Shown here piece by piece: positions 16,566 through 25,398 of a DNA stretch of 50,813 nt; the stretch's first letter is position 1, and each line of letters begins with the position of its first letter. The stretch lies in the NCBI GenBank assembly GCA_005502805.1, contig SCMY01000020.1, positions 1 through 50,813 on the forward strand, read 5' to 3'. The notes under the pieces were generated by a model that was not told the origin of the DNA, did no database searches, and saw nothing but the letters and a program-made list of their open reading frames with translations. A program made the translations under genes and the position numbers. The DNA comes from Rhizobiales bacterium 2SD (GTDB lineage Bacteria; Pseudomonadota; Alphaproteobacteria; Rhizobiales; Beijerinckiaceae).

Positions 16566-17503
16566 ACGCACCGATCGATCACGGGAGAGACGGAATGGGT
16601 CAGCCTGCCCTTAAGGACGCCGGCACGGGCACAAAGGTCGTTGCCTTGCCGGCTGCCGCCGCCGCGGTGGTGGTGTTGCCTCAGGCGACCGGTAAGCCGC
16701 TGCGCGAAAAGTTGGCGCCGCTGGCGAAGTCGGTGCTGGTCACGGTGCTACCGCCGCTCGTCACGGTCGGCCTGATCCTGCTGTTCTGGCAGATCGCCGC
16801 CTCGGGCCCGCAATCCTCGCTGCCGCCGCCGAGCAAGATCTGGGAGGAAGCCAAGGACCTGATCACCGAGCCGTTCTACTGGGCCGGCTCGCAGGATATC
16901 GGCCTCGGTTGGCGCATCCTGGTCTCGCTGCAGCGCGTCGCCATCGGTTTCAGCCTGGCGGCCGTGGTCGGCGTCCTGCTCGGCGCACTCGTCGGCCAGT
17001 CGGTCTGGGCGATGCGCGGGCTCGATCCGGTCTTCCAGGTGCTGCGCACCGTGCCGCCGCTCGCCTGGCTGCCGCTCTCGCTTGCCGCCTTCCGCGACAG
17101 CCAGCCCTCGGCGATCTTCGTGATCTTCATCACCGCGATCTGGCCGGTGATCATCAACACCGCCGTCGGCATCCGCAACATCCCGCAGGACTACCGCAAT
17201 GTCGCGCAGGTGCTGCGGCTGAACCAGGTCGAGTTCTTCTTCAAGATCATGGTGCCGTCGGCGGCGCCCTACATCTTCACCGGCCTGAGGATCGGCGTCG
17301 GCCTGTCCTGGCTCGCCATCGTCGCGGCGGAGATGCTGACCGGCGGCGTCGGCATCGGCTTCTTCATCTGGGATGCGTGGAACTCCTCGCGCCTGTCCGA
17401 CATCATCGTGGCGCTCGTCTATATCGGCGTGGTCGGCTTCGTGCTCGACCGGCTGGTCGCCTTCATCGGCGCGATCGTCACCCGCGGCACCGCGGCACAG
17501 TGA
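16562..17503 (+). CDS. nrtB: nitrate ABC transporter permease
   Basis: A 313-residue BPD-type permease with about six membrane segments and the EAA loop in the second half (NTAVGIRNIPQDYRNVAQVL and FFFKIMVPSAAPYIFTGLR). The first 70 residues are a poorly conserved, Ala/Val-rich and basic lead-in before helix 1 (VLPPLVTVGLILLFWQI). It starts in overlap with nasA and is followed by nrtC after 11 bases. With NrtA and NrtC it forms a nitrate/nitrite importer. The order nasA-nrtB-nrtC, with the reductase between receptor and permease genes, is unusual compared with the classical nrtABC run. Confidence 0.93.
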   Translation: MNAPIDHGRDGMGQPALKDAGTGTKVVALPAAAAAVVVLPQATGKPLREKLAPLAKSVLVTVLPPLVTVGLILLFWQIAASGPQSSLPPPSKIWEEAKDLITEPFYWAGSQDIGLGWRILVSLQRVAIGFSLAAVVGVLLGALVGQSVWAMRGLDPVFQVLRTVPPLAWLPLSLAAFRDSQPSAIFVIFITAIWPVIINTAVGIRNIPQDYRNVAQVLRLNQVEFFFKIMVPSAAPYIFTGLRIGVGLSWLAIVAAEMLTGGVGIGFFIWDAWNSSRLSDIIVALVYIGVVGFVLDRLVAFIGAIVTRGTAAQ

Positions 17504-17514
17504 GGAACGCGACC

Positions 17515-18312
17515 ATGACCAGCGCCTATCTCAAGATCGACCATGTCGAGAAGACCTTCCAGCGCGGTGCGGCAAGCACCAACGTGCTGAAGGATGTCAG
17601 CCTCGTCATCGACAAGGGCGAATACGTCTCGATCATCGGCCATTCCGGCTGCGGCAAGTCGACCTTGCTCAATATCGTCGCCGGCCTGACGCCAGTCAGC
17701 GCCGGCGCGGTGCTGCTCGAAGGCAAGGAGGTCAATGCGCCCGGTCCCGAGCGTGCGGTCGTGTTCCAGAACCACTCTTTGCTGCCCTGGCTCTCGGTCT
17801 ACGACAATGTCGCGCTTGCCGTGAACAAGGTCTTCGGCGGCGTGAAGAGCAAGGCCGAGCGGCATGACTGGATCATGCACAATCTCGACCTCGTCCAGAT
17901 GGGCCATGCCAGGGACAAGCGCCCGGGCGAGATCTCCGGCGGCATGAAGCAGCGCGTCGGCATCGCCCGCGGCCTCGCCATGGAGCCGAAGATCCTCTTG
18001 CTCGACGAGCCCTTCGGCGCGCTCGACGCGCTGACCCGCGCCCATCTGCAGGATTCGATCATGCAGATCCACGCGACGCTCGGGAACACGATGATCATGA
18101 TCACCCATGACGTCGACGAGGCGGTGCTGCTCTCGGACCGGATCGTGATGATGACCAACGGTCCTTCGGCCCGCATCGGCGAGGTGCTCGACGTCCGGCT
18201 GGAACGCCCGCGCAAGCGCCTCGATCTGGTCTCCGACCGCACCTACATCGCCGCGCGCGAGGCGGTGCTGAAGTTCCTCTACGAGCGTCACCGCTTCGTC
18301 GAGGCGGCGTGA
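17515..18312 (+). CDS. nrtC: nitrate ABC transporter ATP-binding protein
   Basis: A 265-residue ABC ATPase of the NrtD/TauB/SsuB group. It has Walker A (GHSGCGKST), the Q-loop region FQNHSLLPWLSV, the signature ISGGMKQRVGIARGLA, Walker B (ILLLDEPFGALDA) and the switch histidine in MITHDVDEAV. It has no C-terminal substrate-binding domain, unlike cyanobacterial NrtC, so it corresponds more closely to NrtD in build. The protein energises the NrtB permease. Its stop overlaps or abuts the next gene's start region. Confidence 0.93.
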   Translation: MTSAYLKIDHVEKTFQRGAASTNVLKDVSLVIDKGEYVSIIGHSGCGKSTLLNIVAGLTPVSAGAVLLEGKEVNAPGPERAVVFQNHSLLPWLSVYDNVALAVNKVFGGVKSKAERHDWIMHNLDLVQMGHARDKRPGEISGGMKQRVGIARGLAMEPKILLLDEPFGALDALTRAHLQDSIMQIHATLGNTMIMITHDVDEAVLLSDRIVMMTNGPSARIGEVLDVRLERPRKRLDLVSDRTYIAAREAVLKFLYERHRFVEAA

Positions 18313-18323
18313 CGGAACCGCCC

Positions 18324-20120
18324 ATGAGCAACGACTTCTCCCCCGAGCAGAAGCGCTATCTCGAAGGCTTCATGAGCGGCCTGCAATCGGCGCGGACCGC
18401 GCGCGGCCTCGGGCCGCTCGGCGGTGCCGCCGGCTCGGGCAATGCCGCGCCGTCCGGTCCCGACAAGGAGCATGCGCAGGCGCAGGCGAAGACGGTTGCC
18501 GGGGGCGGCAAGCTGGTCGACCAGGAGAAGTGGAAGGCGGCCGAGCACCCCTTCGACGCCTATGCCCGCTTCAAGCAGCAGGCCTCGTCAGGCGCATATC
18601 CGAAGCCCGAGGACAATTTCCGCTGGCGCTATCACGGCCTGTTCTACGTCGCCCCGGCACAGGACAGTTATATGTGCCGCCTGCGCATCCCGAACGGCAT
18701 CCTCAAGGCCTGGCAGTTCGAGGGCGTCGCCGATCTCGCCGAGCGGCTCAGTGGTGGCTACAGCCATGTCACCACCCGCGCCAATCTCCAGGTCCGCGAG
18801 ATCACGGCAGAGAACGCGCCGCTTCTGCTCGAAGGCCTCGCCGATCTCGGTCTCACCGCCAAGGGCTCGGGCGCCGACAACATCCGCAACGTCACCGGCT
18901 CCGCCACCGCCGGCATCGACCCGCTCGAGCTGCTCGATACGCGTCCGCATGCTCGCGCCTGGCACCACCACATCCTCAACGATCGCTCGCTCTACGGCCT
19001 GCCACGCAAGTTCAACGTTGCCTTCGACGGCGCCGGCTCGATCGCGACGCTGGAGGACACCAACGATATCGGTTTCCAGGCGATCGAGATCGGCGAAGGC
19101 GCTTCGTTCGAAGGGCAGTTGGTCGAACCCGGCATCTGGTACCGGCTCGCACTCGGCGGCATCACCGGCCACCACGATCTCGCCCGCGATACCGGCGTCG
19201 TCGTCGCTCCCTCCGATGCCGTCGCGGTCGCCGATGCGATCGTGCGCGTCTTCATCGCCAATGGCGACCGCACCAACCGCAACAAGGCCCGCCTGAAATA
19301 CGTGCTCGACGCCTGGGGCTTCGACAAGTTCCTGGTTGCCGTCGAGGAGACGCTCGGCCGCCGGCTGCTTCGGGTCGACGCCGCCTTCGTCAGGCCGCGC
19401 CCGGTCTATGATCGCCTCGCCCATATCGGCGTGCACAGGCAGGTCCAACCCGGCCTCAACTGGATCGGCGTCGCGCTACCGGTCGGCAAGCTCACCGCCC
19501 AGCAGATGCGAACCATCGCCGCGATCTCGCAGGCCTGCGGCGACGGCGATATCCGCCTCACCGTCTGGCAGAATCTGCTGATTTCCGGCGTGCCCGATGC
19601 GAAGGTGGATGACGTCCTCGCCAATCTGAAGGCGATCGGCCTCTCCGCCGAAACCTCGGTGCTGCGTGCCGGGCTGATCGCCTGTACCGGCGCGACGGGC
19701 TGCAAGTTCGCCGCCGCCCACACCAAGGAGGATGCGCTCGCCATTGCCGCTCATTGCGAGCCGCGCGTCACGCTCGACCAGCCGGTCAACATCCACCTGA
19801 CCGGCTGCCATCATTCCTGCGCCCAGCACTATATCGGCGACCTCGGCCTGATCGGCGCCAAGGTGCCGGTCAACGAGGAGGGCGACACCGTGCCGGGCTA
19901 CGACCTGCTGGTCGGCGGCGGCTATGGCGTCGACGGCGGCATGGCCCGGCCCTTCCGCGAGAAGGTCAAGGCCGAGGAGGCGCCCGCACTCGTCGAGGCG
20001 ATCCTGCGGACGTGGCAGCTCCATCGCGCGACCCCGGACGAGAGCTTCGTCGCCTTCGCCCGCCGCCACGAGATCGCTGCGCTGCAGGCGCTGGTCGCTG
20101 AGACGGGAGAAGCGGCATGA
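18324..20120 (+). CDS. nirA: siroheme nitrite reductase (NirA family)
   Basis: A 598-residue nitrite/sulfite reductase hemoprotein. Two ferredoxin-like half-domains and two siroheme domains are arranged in tandem; the shared [4Fe-4S]-siroheme site is Cys454, Cys460 (CTGATGC) and Cys495, Cys499 (TGCHHSCAQ). The Arg/Lys-rich anion pocket is suggested by YSHVTTRANLQVREI and RNVTGS. It reduces nitrite to ammonium with six electrons. The first about 75 residues precede the first conserved domain and include FSPEQKRYLEGFMSGL, a motif repeated in the next protein. An upstream GTG at 18309 overlaps nrtC and is an alternative start. Sulfite reduction is possible in this family, but the operon argues for nitrite. 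Confidence 0.92.
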   Translation: MSNDFSPEQKRYLEGFMSGLQSARTARGLGPLGGAAGSGNAAPSGPDKEHAQAQAKTVAGGGKLVDQEKWKAAEHPFDAYARFKQQASSGAYPKPEDNFRWRYHGLFYVAPAQDSYMCRLRIPNGILKAWQFEGVADLAERLSGGYSHVTTRANLQVREITAENAPLLLEGLADLGLTAKGSGADNIRNVTGSATAGIDPLELLDTRPHARAWHHHILNDRSLYGLPRKFNVAFDGAGSIATLEDTNDIGFQAIEIGEGASFEGQLVEPGIWYRLALGGITGHHDLARDTGVVVAPSDAVAVADAIVRVFIANGDRTNRNKARLKYVLDAWGFDKFLVAVEETLGRRLLRVDAAFVRPRPVYDRLAHIGVHRQVQPGLNWIGVALPVGKLTAQQMRTIAAISQACGDGDIRLTVWQNLLISGVPDAKVDDVLANLKAIGLSAETSVLRAGLIACTGATGCKFAAAHTKEDALAIAAHCEPRVTLDQPVNIHLTGCHHSCAQHYIGDLGLIGAKVPVNEEGDTVPGYDLLVGGGYGVDGGMARPFREKVKAEEAPALVEAILRTWQLHRATPDESFVAFARRHEIAALQALVAETGEAA

Positions 20121-21697
20121 CCGTGCAGACGCCGAACCCGCTGGTCCAGGTCCTGCCGGAGACCGCGCCCTTCAGTGAGGAACAGCGCTCCTGGCTCAAT
20201 GGCTTCTTCGCCGGCCTGCTCTCGCTAGACAATGCCGGCGTAACCGCGCTGTCCCCCGCCGAGAACGCCGCCGTGATGGGAGAGGCCGATGACGGCGCGC
20301 CCTGGCATGACCCGGCGATGGCGATCACCGACCGCATGCAGCTCGCCGAGGGCAAGCCGCTGCCGCGCAGGCTCTTCGCAGCGATGGCGCAGCAGGATTG
20401 CGGCCAGTGCGGCTATGTCTGCGAGACCTATTCGGCCGCGATCGCCGAAGGCAAGGAAGGCCGGCTCAATCTCTGCGCGCCCGGCGGCAAGGAAACACTG
20501 CGCCAGCTCAAGGCGCTGATGGAGGATGGCGGTGCGCCGGCCGCCGCGAAGGCCGAGGCCGCGCCCGAACCTCCTACTGGCCCGATTGGCCGCTCCCGCG
20601 AGAACCCGGCGCTCGCCACCTTCCTCTCGCGCCGGAAGCTGAATGGCGAGGGCTCCGAGAAGGAGACCTGGCATGTCGAGTTCGATCTCAGCGAAAGCGG
20701 GCTCGACTACATCGTCGGCGACGCCTTCGGCATCGTCGCGCAGAACGATCCCCGTCTCGTCGATGCCGTCATCGCACTGCTCGGGGCGCGGCCGGATGCC
20801 GATCTCGGCGGCAAGACGCTGCGCGAAAAACTGCTGGCCGATTGCGCGCTCGGGCCGGCGCCGGACGCGCTGTTCCAGCTGATCTCCTATGTCACCGGCG
20901 GCGAAACCCGCCAGAAGGCCAAGCGCCTCGCAGCCGGCGAGGACCCCGATGGCGATCTCGACCGGCTCGACGTGCTCGGCACCCTGCACAAGTTCTCTTC
21001 GGCGCGGCTCTCGCCCGAGGCCTTCGTCGAGGCGCTCGATCCGCTGCAGCCGCGGCTCTATTCGATCTCCTCCTCCTTCAACGCCACACCCGGCCGCATC
21101 TCGCTGACGGTCGATACGGTCCGCTACAAGATCGGCTCGCGGCCGCGCTGGGGCGTCGCCTCGACCTTTCTGGGCGAGCGCGTCCAGCCCGGCGACAAGG
21201 TGCCGGTCTATGTCCAGCGCGCCCATGGCTTCGGCCTGCCGGCGAACCCGGAGACACCGGTGATCATGTGCGGCCCCGGTACCGGTGTCGCGCCGTTCCG
21301 CGCCTTCCTGCACGATCGCAAGGCGACCGGTGCGACGGGCAGGAACTGGCTGTTCTTCGGCCATCAGCGCCGTGCCAGCGACTTCTTCTACGAGGATGAG
21401 CTCAACGCAATGAAGGTGGAGGGCGTGCTCACCGGCCTCACCCTCGCCTGGTCGCGCGACGGCAAGGACAAGATCTACGTCCAGGATCGCATGCGCGAGC
21501 GCGGCGCCGAGCTCTTCGCCTGGCTGGAGCAAGGCGCGCACTTCTATGTCTGCGGCGACGCCAAGCGCATGGCCAAGGATGTCGAGCGCGCCATGGTCGA
21601 CGTCGTCGCCGAGCACGGCAAGCGCTCGGTCGATGATGCGGTGGCCTATGTCGCGGCGCTGAAGAAGGCAGGCCGCTATCAGGCGGACGTCTACTAG
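20117..21697 (+). CDS. CysJ-like flavoprotein with an Fe-S motif in place of flavodoxin
   Basis: A 526-residue protein annotated in general as sulfite reductase flavoprotein subunit, here probably the electron donor of the nitrite reductase encoded just before it (ATGA overlap). Domains in order: an N-terminal helix FSEEQRSWLNGFFAGL (about 19-34); a cysteine cluster Cys95, Cys98, Cys102 and Cys120 (CGQCGYVCETY ... LCAPGG) resembling the Fe-S domain of RnfB; an Ala/Pro-rich linker (about 140-160); a CPR-type FAD domain (RLYSISS, about 313); and the NADP domain (GPGTGVAPFRAF, about 386). It ends in an aromatic residue as FNR enzymes do. No FMN-binding flavodoxin domain is visible, unlike CysJ. 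Family assignment is firm; the partner is inferred. Confidence 0.88.
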   Translation: MTVQTPNPLVQVLPETAPFSEEQRSWLNGFFAGLLSLDNAGVTALSPAENAAVMGEADDGAPWHDPAMAITDRMQLAEGKPLPRRLFAAMAQQDCGQCGYVCETYSAAIAEGKEGRLNLCAPGGKETLRQLKALMEDGGAPAAAKAEAAPEPPTGPIGRSRENPALATFLSRRKLNGEGSEKETWHVEFDLSESGLDYIVGDAFGIVAQNDPRLVDAVIALLGARPDADLGGKTLREKLLADCALGPAPDALFQLISYVTGGETRQKAKRLAAGEDPDGDLDRLDVLGTLHKFSSARLSPEAFVEALDPLQPRLYSISSSFNATPGRISLTVDTVRYKIGSRPRWGVASTFLGERVQPGDKVPVYVQRAHGFGLPANPETPVIMCGPGTGVAPFRAFLHDRKATGATGRNWLFFGHQRRASDFFYEDELNAMKVEGVLTGLTLAWSRDGKDKIYVQDRMRERGAELFAWLEQGAHFYVCGDAKRMAKDVERAMVDVVAEHGKRSVDDAVAYVAALKKAGRYQADVY

Positions 21698-21732
21698 AAA
21701 CCAGGCTTTACGAGTTATGCGATCGGCCGCCC

Positions 21733-21775
21733 GAGACCGGGTCTCCATCCCTGCCGCGCAGCCTCTGCGGCAGGG
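21733..21775. terminator. hairpins at the end of the nas operon
   Basis: GAGACCGGGTCTC (21733-21745) is a perfect palindrome. It is followed by a strong 9-bp stem CCCTGCCGC/GCGGCAGGG (21749-21775) with a 9-base loop. They sit between the convergent flavoprotein and acyltransferase genes. No T-run follows on either strand, so they may be Rho-linked or RNA 3'-end stabilising structures rather than classic terminators. Confidence 0.4.
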
Positions 21776-21857
21776 CGCGGTACGAAATGCGGACTTGCCG
21801 ACCCTGCAGGCGATTGGAGGTGAGACGCCGCCTCGGCGTAGCCCGGTTCGCGGATCA

Positions 21858-23252
21858 TCATAGCGATTCGGCAATCTTCCAGCCCAGATATCCCAGTAGT
21901 GCGAACCAGCTCAGCAGCGCGGCGACGATGGCAACCCCGAGAAGCGCGCCGACGAGTTTTTCGTTCACGTGGATTTCGGGAGCGGCTTCGACGGCGATGC
22001 CGGCCAGCGCCGGGCCCGTTTTTCGCAGGGACGAGCGCCCATCGCGATGCCTGGCGGTGCGGTAGTCCGACGGCGGATGAGGCAGGGAGTCTCGGATAGA
22101 GACAGGGGCGTCGATGAGCGAGTCCCGCCATTCTGCTCGTCCCTGGAGCGCCTCCGCATGCCATGACAGCCGGGCGAGGGACGCGTCGCGCCTCGGGGAA
22201 ATCCTGTACCCGAGCGCGATCATGGGGCGTTCGACAGTGCGATAGACGAGCCAGGACAGGAGCAAGGTCGCGCCGACACAGACCAGCATGGTGGCGATGT
22301 CGGCGAGCTGCCCCGTCAGGGGCAGGGTGCGATAGACCAGCGCGTTGACCGTGCCGTGAAACAGATACATCGAATAGCTGACCAGCCCGATCCGCGCGAG
22401 CAACAGGGAGCGTGGCCGCTCTAACCGGAGCGCGGCAAGGAAGGCCGCGAAGGCGAGCGCATAGGCACTCAGTACGGGCGTCAGCCCCTCCATCACGAAA
22501 TTGTCGCCGCGCGCCAGCGAGAACTGGGCGACCAAGAGCAGTGCGGCGAACTGCACGAGAGCAAGCGCAAGCGCCGCCAGACACGCACCCCGCACCCGCT
22601 CGACCAGCCAAAGCCGCAGCAGCAGGCCGAGGAACAAGAAAGACAGATGCATTCCGAGGTACTGGGTCGGCAGCTTGGCGATACCGTGCAGGTTCAGCTG
22701 GGCCGGGAGGACCGTGGCGACAATGAGGGCTAGACCGAGGCCGAGCAGCGTACCGACATGCCTCAACCTTCCCGCAGCGAACAGCAGTGCGACGAAGAGA
22801 TAGAAGAGCAGCTCAACGAACAAGGTCCAGTGGATCGGCGAGAGCCAGGGCTGACCAAAGAGCGGCGGCGCCATGGTCAGGTTGGCGAGCACTGCCGCCG
22901 TCCCGGGCATATCCCCGAGGAACCAGGCTGCCGTCGAGAGCGCGGCCAGCGCCAGCCAATAGGCGGGATAGAGCCGGAACAGCCGCGAAACGGCAAAAAG
23001 CCTGAGCGGCTGCTCGCCGCCGATGCTGAACGGCACGACGAAGCCGCTGATCAGGAAGAACAGCACCACGCCGAAGCGGCCGAGGCTGAGATTCTGGACG
23101 ACCGACTGGGCGAGCGTGCTGACCGGGCCCGTCGCGGACGGGGCTTGGCGGAGCAGATCGCCGAGCATGTGCTCGACCATCACCGCCAGCGCCGCGATCG
23201 CCCGCAGGGCATCGAGATTGGCGTAGCGCTGGCGGGGCATGGCGGGGGTCAT
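21858..23252 (-). CDS. OafA/YrhL-type membrane acyltransferase
   Basis: A 464-residue acyltransferase-3 family protein with about ten membrane helices and an additional one at the end. The family's R-x10-H pair is present in LDALRAIAALAVMVEHML (Arg17, His28). The acyltransferase core ends near residue 345 at RTVERPMIALGYR. About 115 residues follow: a hydrophilic stretch and a terminal helix (LVGALLGVAIVAALLSWFAL), which is unusual for the family. Proteins of this group move acetyl or other acyl groups across the inner membrane onto sugars of O-antigens and exopolysaccharides. It is the last gene of the minus-strand polysaccharide run and overlaps the GH5 gene by 4 bases. Confidence 0.87.
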   Translation of the reverse strand: MTPAMPRQRYANLDALRAIAALAVMVEHMLGDLLRQAPSATGPVSTLAQSVVQNLSLGRFGVVLFFLISGFVVPFSIGGEQPLRLFAVSRLFRLYPAYWLALAALSTAAWFLGDMPGTAAVLANLTMAPPLFGQPWLSPIHWTLFVELLFYLFVALLFAAGRLRHVGTLLGLGLALIVATVLPAQLNLHGIAKLPTQYLGMHLSFLFLGLLLRLWLVERVRGACLAALALALVQFAALLLVAQFSLARGDNFVMEGLTPVLSAYALAFAAFLAALRLERPRSLLLARIGLVSYSMYLFHGTVNALVYRTLPLTGQLADIATMLVCVGATLLLSWLVYRTVERPMIALGYRISPRRDASLARLSWHAEALQGRAEWRDSLIDAPVSIRDSLPHPPSDYRTARHRDGRSSLRKTGPALAGIAVEAAPEIHVNEKLVGALLGVAIVAALLSWFALLGYLGWKIAESL

Positions 23253-24493
23253 GGCCGCAACCCCAACGCCCGGCGGGTCGGTGCATCGAAGCCCGGGCCA
23301 GTTTCATTCTCGGCAAGCGCGAAGCCGCCGGCCCCGGCATAGGTCCAGCAGGCCCAGGCGAACCCATGTGCCTCCGCAAGCTCGCGCATGTCGCGCAGCC
23401 AGGCCTCGCGAGCCGCCGCTCCTTCGGGAGTGCTCTGATAGGGCGTTCGATTCAGCCCGAATTCGCCGAGCAGGATGGCATGGGCTGGCAGGCGCTGCGC
23501 GATTCGCCAGGCACTCACCTGCTGGAAGGTCCGTTCGAGGGCGCGTCGGTCGAAGCCGGCATAGCGCACGAGGGTTCGTTTCGCGTGTCTTGCTCGTTCC
23601 AGAGCGGCATCGTCGAGGCCGAGGCTGCCGATACGCCGCTGGCTCGCTACGACCATCGCCTGCGGTGATGACGGTGCCGGATAAGCGATCGCGTCCAGCG
23701 CATAGGCCGGATTGCCGCGCACGCCCTGATGGGTGAACTGCCAGGGGGTGTAGTCGTGGTAGGTGTAGATCAGGCGGGCATCGTCGACGAAGGGGCGAGT
23801 GTCGATTTCAGTCAGTGCCGCCGCGGCGTTCATCGAGCCGCCGCCCAGCACGAGCGGTAAGGTTGCCGAACCGCTGCGCGCGGCCCCGTAGGCGGCTTCG
23901 AGCATGGGTTGCCAGGCCGCCTGCGGCAGTTCCGGTTCGTTCATCAACTCGAGCGCGAGCCGCGGCCTGCCGGCTGCCGCCCCGTCCTGCGCAAGTTGCC
24001 CGAGAAGGCCGGCCAGGCGCTCCTGCAGGGCTAGCACGGCGCGGAAGTTCGGCGTCTCGACGCCAGCGGTCAGCGCGGCGGGTCGATAGGTCGGATTCAT
24101 CGCGCTCGGATGCAGGTCGACGACCACGCCGAGATCGGCGTCGACGAGGTCGTGCACCGTGCCGATAAGCAGCTCGTCGAGCTGGTCGCGCACCGTGCCG
24201 GCGAAGGCCAGGAAGGGGCCGACATCGACCGCCAGGCGCACGAAATCGAAGCCTGCGGTTCGGATCGCCTGCCGCTGTGCCTGGTCGAAGCGGAAGCGCG
24301 GTCCTGAGAATGGCGCTTCGCCATAGGAGCCGTCGGCCTCGACCTCGGCCCAGCCCAGCGCATGCGAGACGCCGATGCCACGGCGGAACAGAGGGAGATC
24401 GCTTTCGGCTCGGCTTGCGGCTGGCAGCGCCCTGAAGGCGCCGATCGCCGCAACGCCGGCAAGACTGCCAAGAACGGAGCGGCGGCTCATCAT
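23249..24493 (-). CDS. secreted glycoside hydrolase family 5 protein
   Basis: A 414-residue predicted secreted endoglycanase. The N-terminus has a Tat-like signal, SRRSVLGSLAGVAAIGAF, with likely cleavage after ALPAASRA. The (beta/alpha)8 body carries the GH5 acid/base in LELMNEPELP and the nucleophile in ILLGEFGLNRT, with YTYHDYTPWQFTHQG and WACWTYAGAGG around the active site. Glycanases of this type in Wzy-type clusters trim or release the polymer, or clear misrouted chains in the periplasm; which applies here is unknown. Two adjacent ATG codons overlap the stop of the methyltransferase gene. An in-frame extension further upstream lies inside that gene and is not needed. Confidence 0.87.
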   Translation of the reverse strand: MMSRRSVLGSLAGVAAIGAFRALPAASRAESDLPLFRRGIGVSHALGWAEVEADGSYGEAPFSGPRFRFDQAQRQAIRTAGFDFVRLAVDVGPFLAFAGTVRDQLDELLIGTVHDLVDADLGVVVDLHPSAMNPTYRPAALTAGVETPNFRAVLALQERLAGLLGQLAQDGAAAGRPRLALELMNEPELPQAAWQPMLEAAYGAARSGSATLPLVLGGGSMNAAAALTEIDTRPFVDDARLIYTYHDYTPWQFTHQGVRGNPAYALDAIAYPAPSSPQAMVVASQRRIGSLGLDDAALERARHAKRTLVRYAGFDRRALERTFQQVSAWRIAQRLPAHAILLGEFGLNRTPYQSTPEGAAAREAWLRDMRELAEAHGFAWACWTYAGAGGFALAENETGPGFDAPTRRALGLRP

Positions 24494-25398
24494 GACGCCA
24501 TCCCCCAATCGCCGCCTGGTCCGGGATAGCGCCCGGTCAAGGCGCCATCGAGGATGCTCATGCCGTTCTTGCCTGCGAACGGCCTGGCGAGCCCCCGCAG
24601 CGAGGCCTCGTGAAGGCAAGGATCGATGGTTCGGGACGGCATGAAGCGGGCATCGCTCCAGCCCTCGGCCGCGAAGCTGCGGACATAGTCGTCAGGACGG
24701 TGCCGGTTCGGCTGGCCGGGAAAGCGGAAGAACCGGTAGAGCGGCTCGGGATAGCGATAGATATTGTTGGGGTCGCGCTCGCGGATCCAGCGCGAATGCG
24801 TCTGCAGATCGATGATGTGGATGCTCTGGCAGCCGGGCCGGGCGACCCGCGTCAGGCCGGCGATCGCCTGCGCGGGATCGTCATAATGTTCGAAGGCGGC
24901 GCAGCTGATGATCAGATCGAAGCTGCGCTGCCCGGCGAGGCGCGGGATGTCGAAATCGCGTCCGACGGCGTAGCCGAATTCGCGCTTATCTGCGGTATGG
25001 ACAAGGGTCCGGGCGCGCTCTCGATCAGCCTTGCGACCCTCGGGGAAGCGGTCGAGCAGCTTGTCGTAGAAGGCTGGGTCCTCGCTGCCGGCGAGATCGA
25101 ACATGTCGATGGCGTGATAGGATCGCGCGCCAAGCGCGAGGAAGAGCATGCCGATGCCGCGTGATGAGCCGGGGCTGAGCTCCAATACGTCGCGCCCGCG
25201 CAGATCGAACCCTGGCGGCATGAAGCGGCGGAGCGAGGCGAAGATGTCGAGGAGGTAGGCGACCTTCCCTTCCAAATCCGCGGCTGCGACGCGGTTCGGC
25301 GTGGTGTAGCCGTGCAGCTTGCTCTTGCCCCAGGCGAGGCCGAGGAAGCCGAGGCCGAGGAGCGTCATTTCGAGATTGCGCAGGACAGGCGTCATCAT
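24490..25398 (-). CDS. class I SAM-dependent methyltransferase
   Basis: A 302-residue protein with a Rossmann-type methyltransferase core. Motif I is DVLELSPGSSRGIGM (about residue 69), the acidic strand-2 end is YHAIDMFDL, and the strand-4 region is FDLIISCAAFEHYDDP, typical of methyltransferase family 11. A hydrophobic N-terminal segment (MTLLGLGFLGLAWG) may associate it with the membrane. It is embedded in the polysaccharide run with 4-base overlaps on both sides, so methylation of a sugar residue or lipid-linked intermediate is the best guess. The acceptor is unknown. Confidence 0.82.
   Translation of the reverse strand: MMTPVLRNLEMTLLGLGFLGLAWGKSKLHGYTTPNRVAAADLEGKVAYLLDIFASLRRFMPPGFDLRGRDVLELSPGSSRGIGMLFLALGARSYHAIDMFDLAGSEDPAFYDKLLDRFPEGRKADRERARTLVHTADKREFGYAVGRDFDIPRLAGQRSFDLIISCAAFEHYDDPAQAIAGLTRVARPGCQSIHIIDLQTHSRWIRERDPNNIYRYPEPLYRFFRFPGQPNRHRPDDYVRSFAAEGWSDARFMPSRTIDPCLHEASLRGLARPFAGKNGMSILDGALTGRYPGPGGDWGMAS

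Noticed and set aside
21715..22611. Minus-strand frame of 298 codons overlapping the acyltransferase
   Set aside because: Lies in another frame of the acyltransferase gene and gives an Arg/Ala-rich product.
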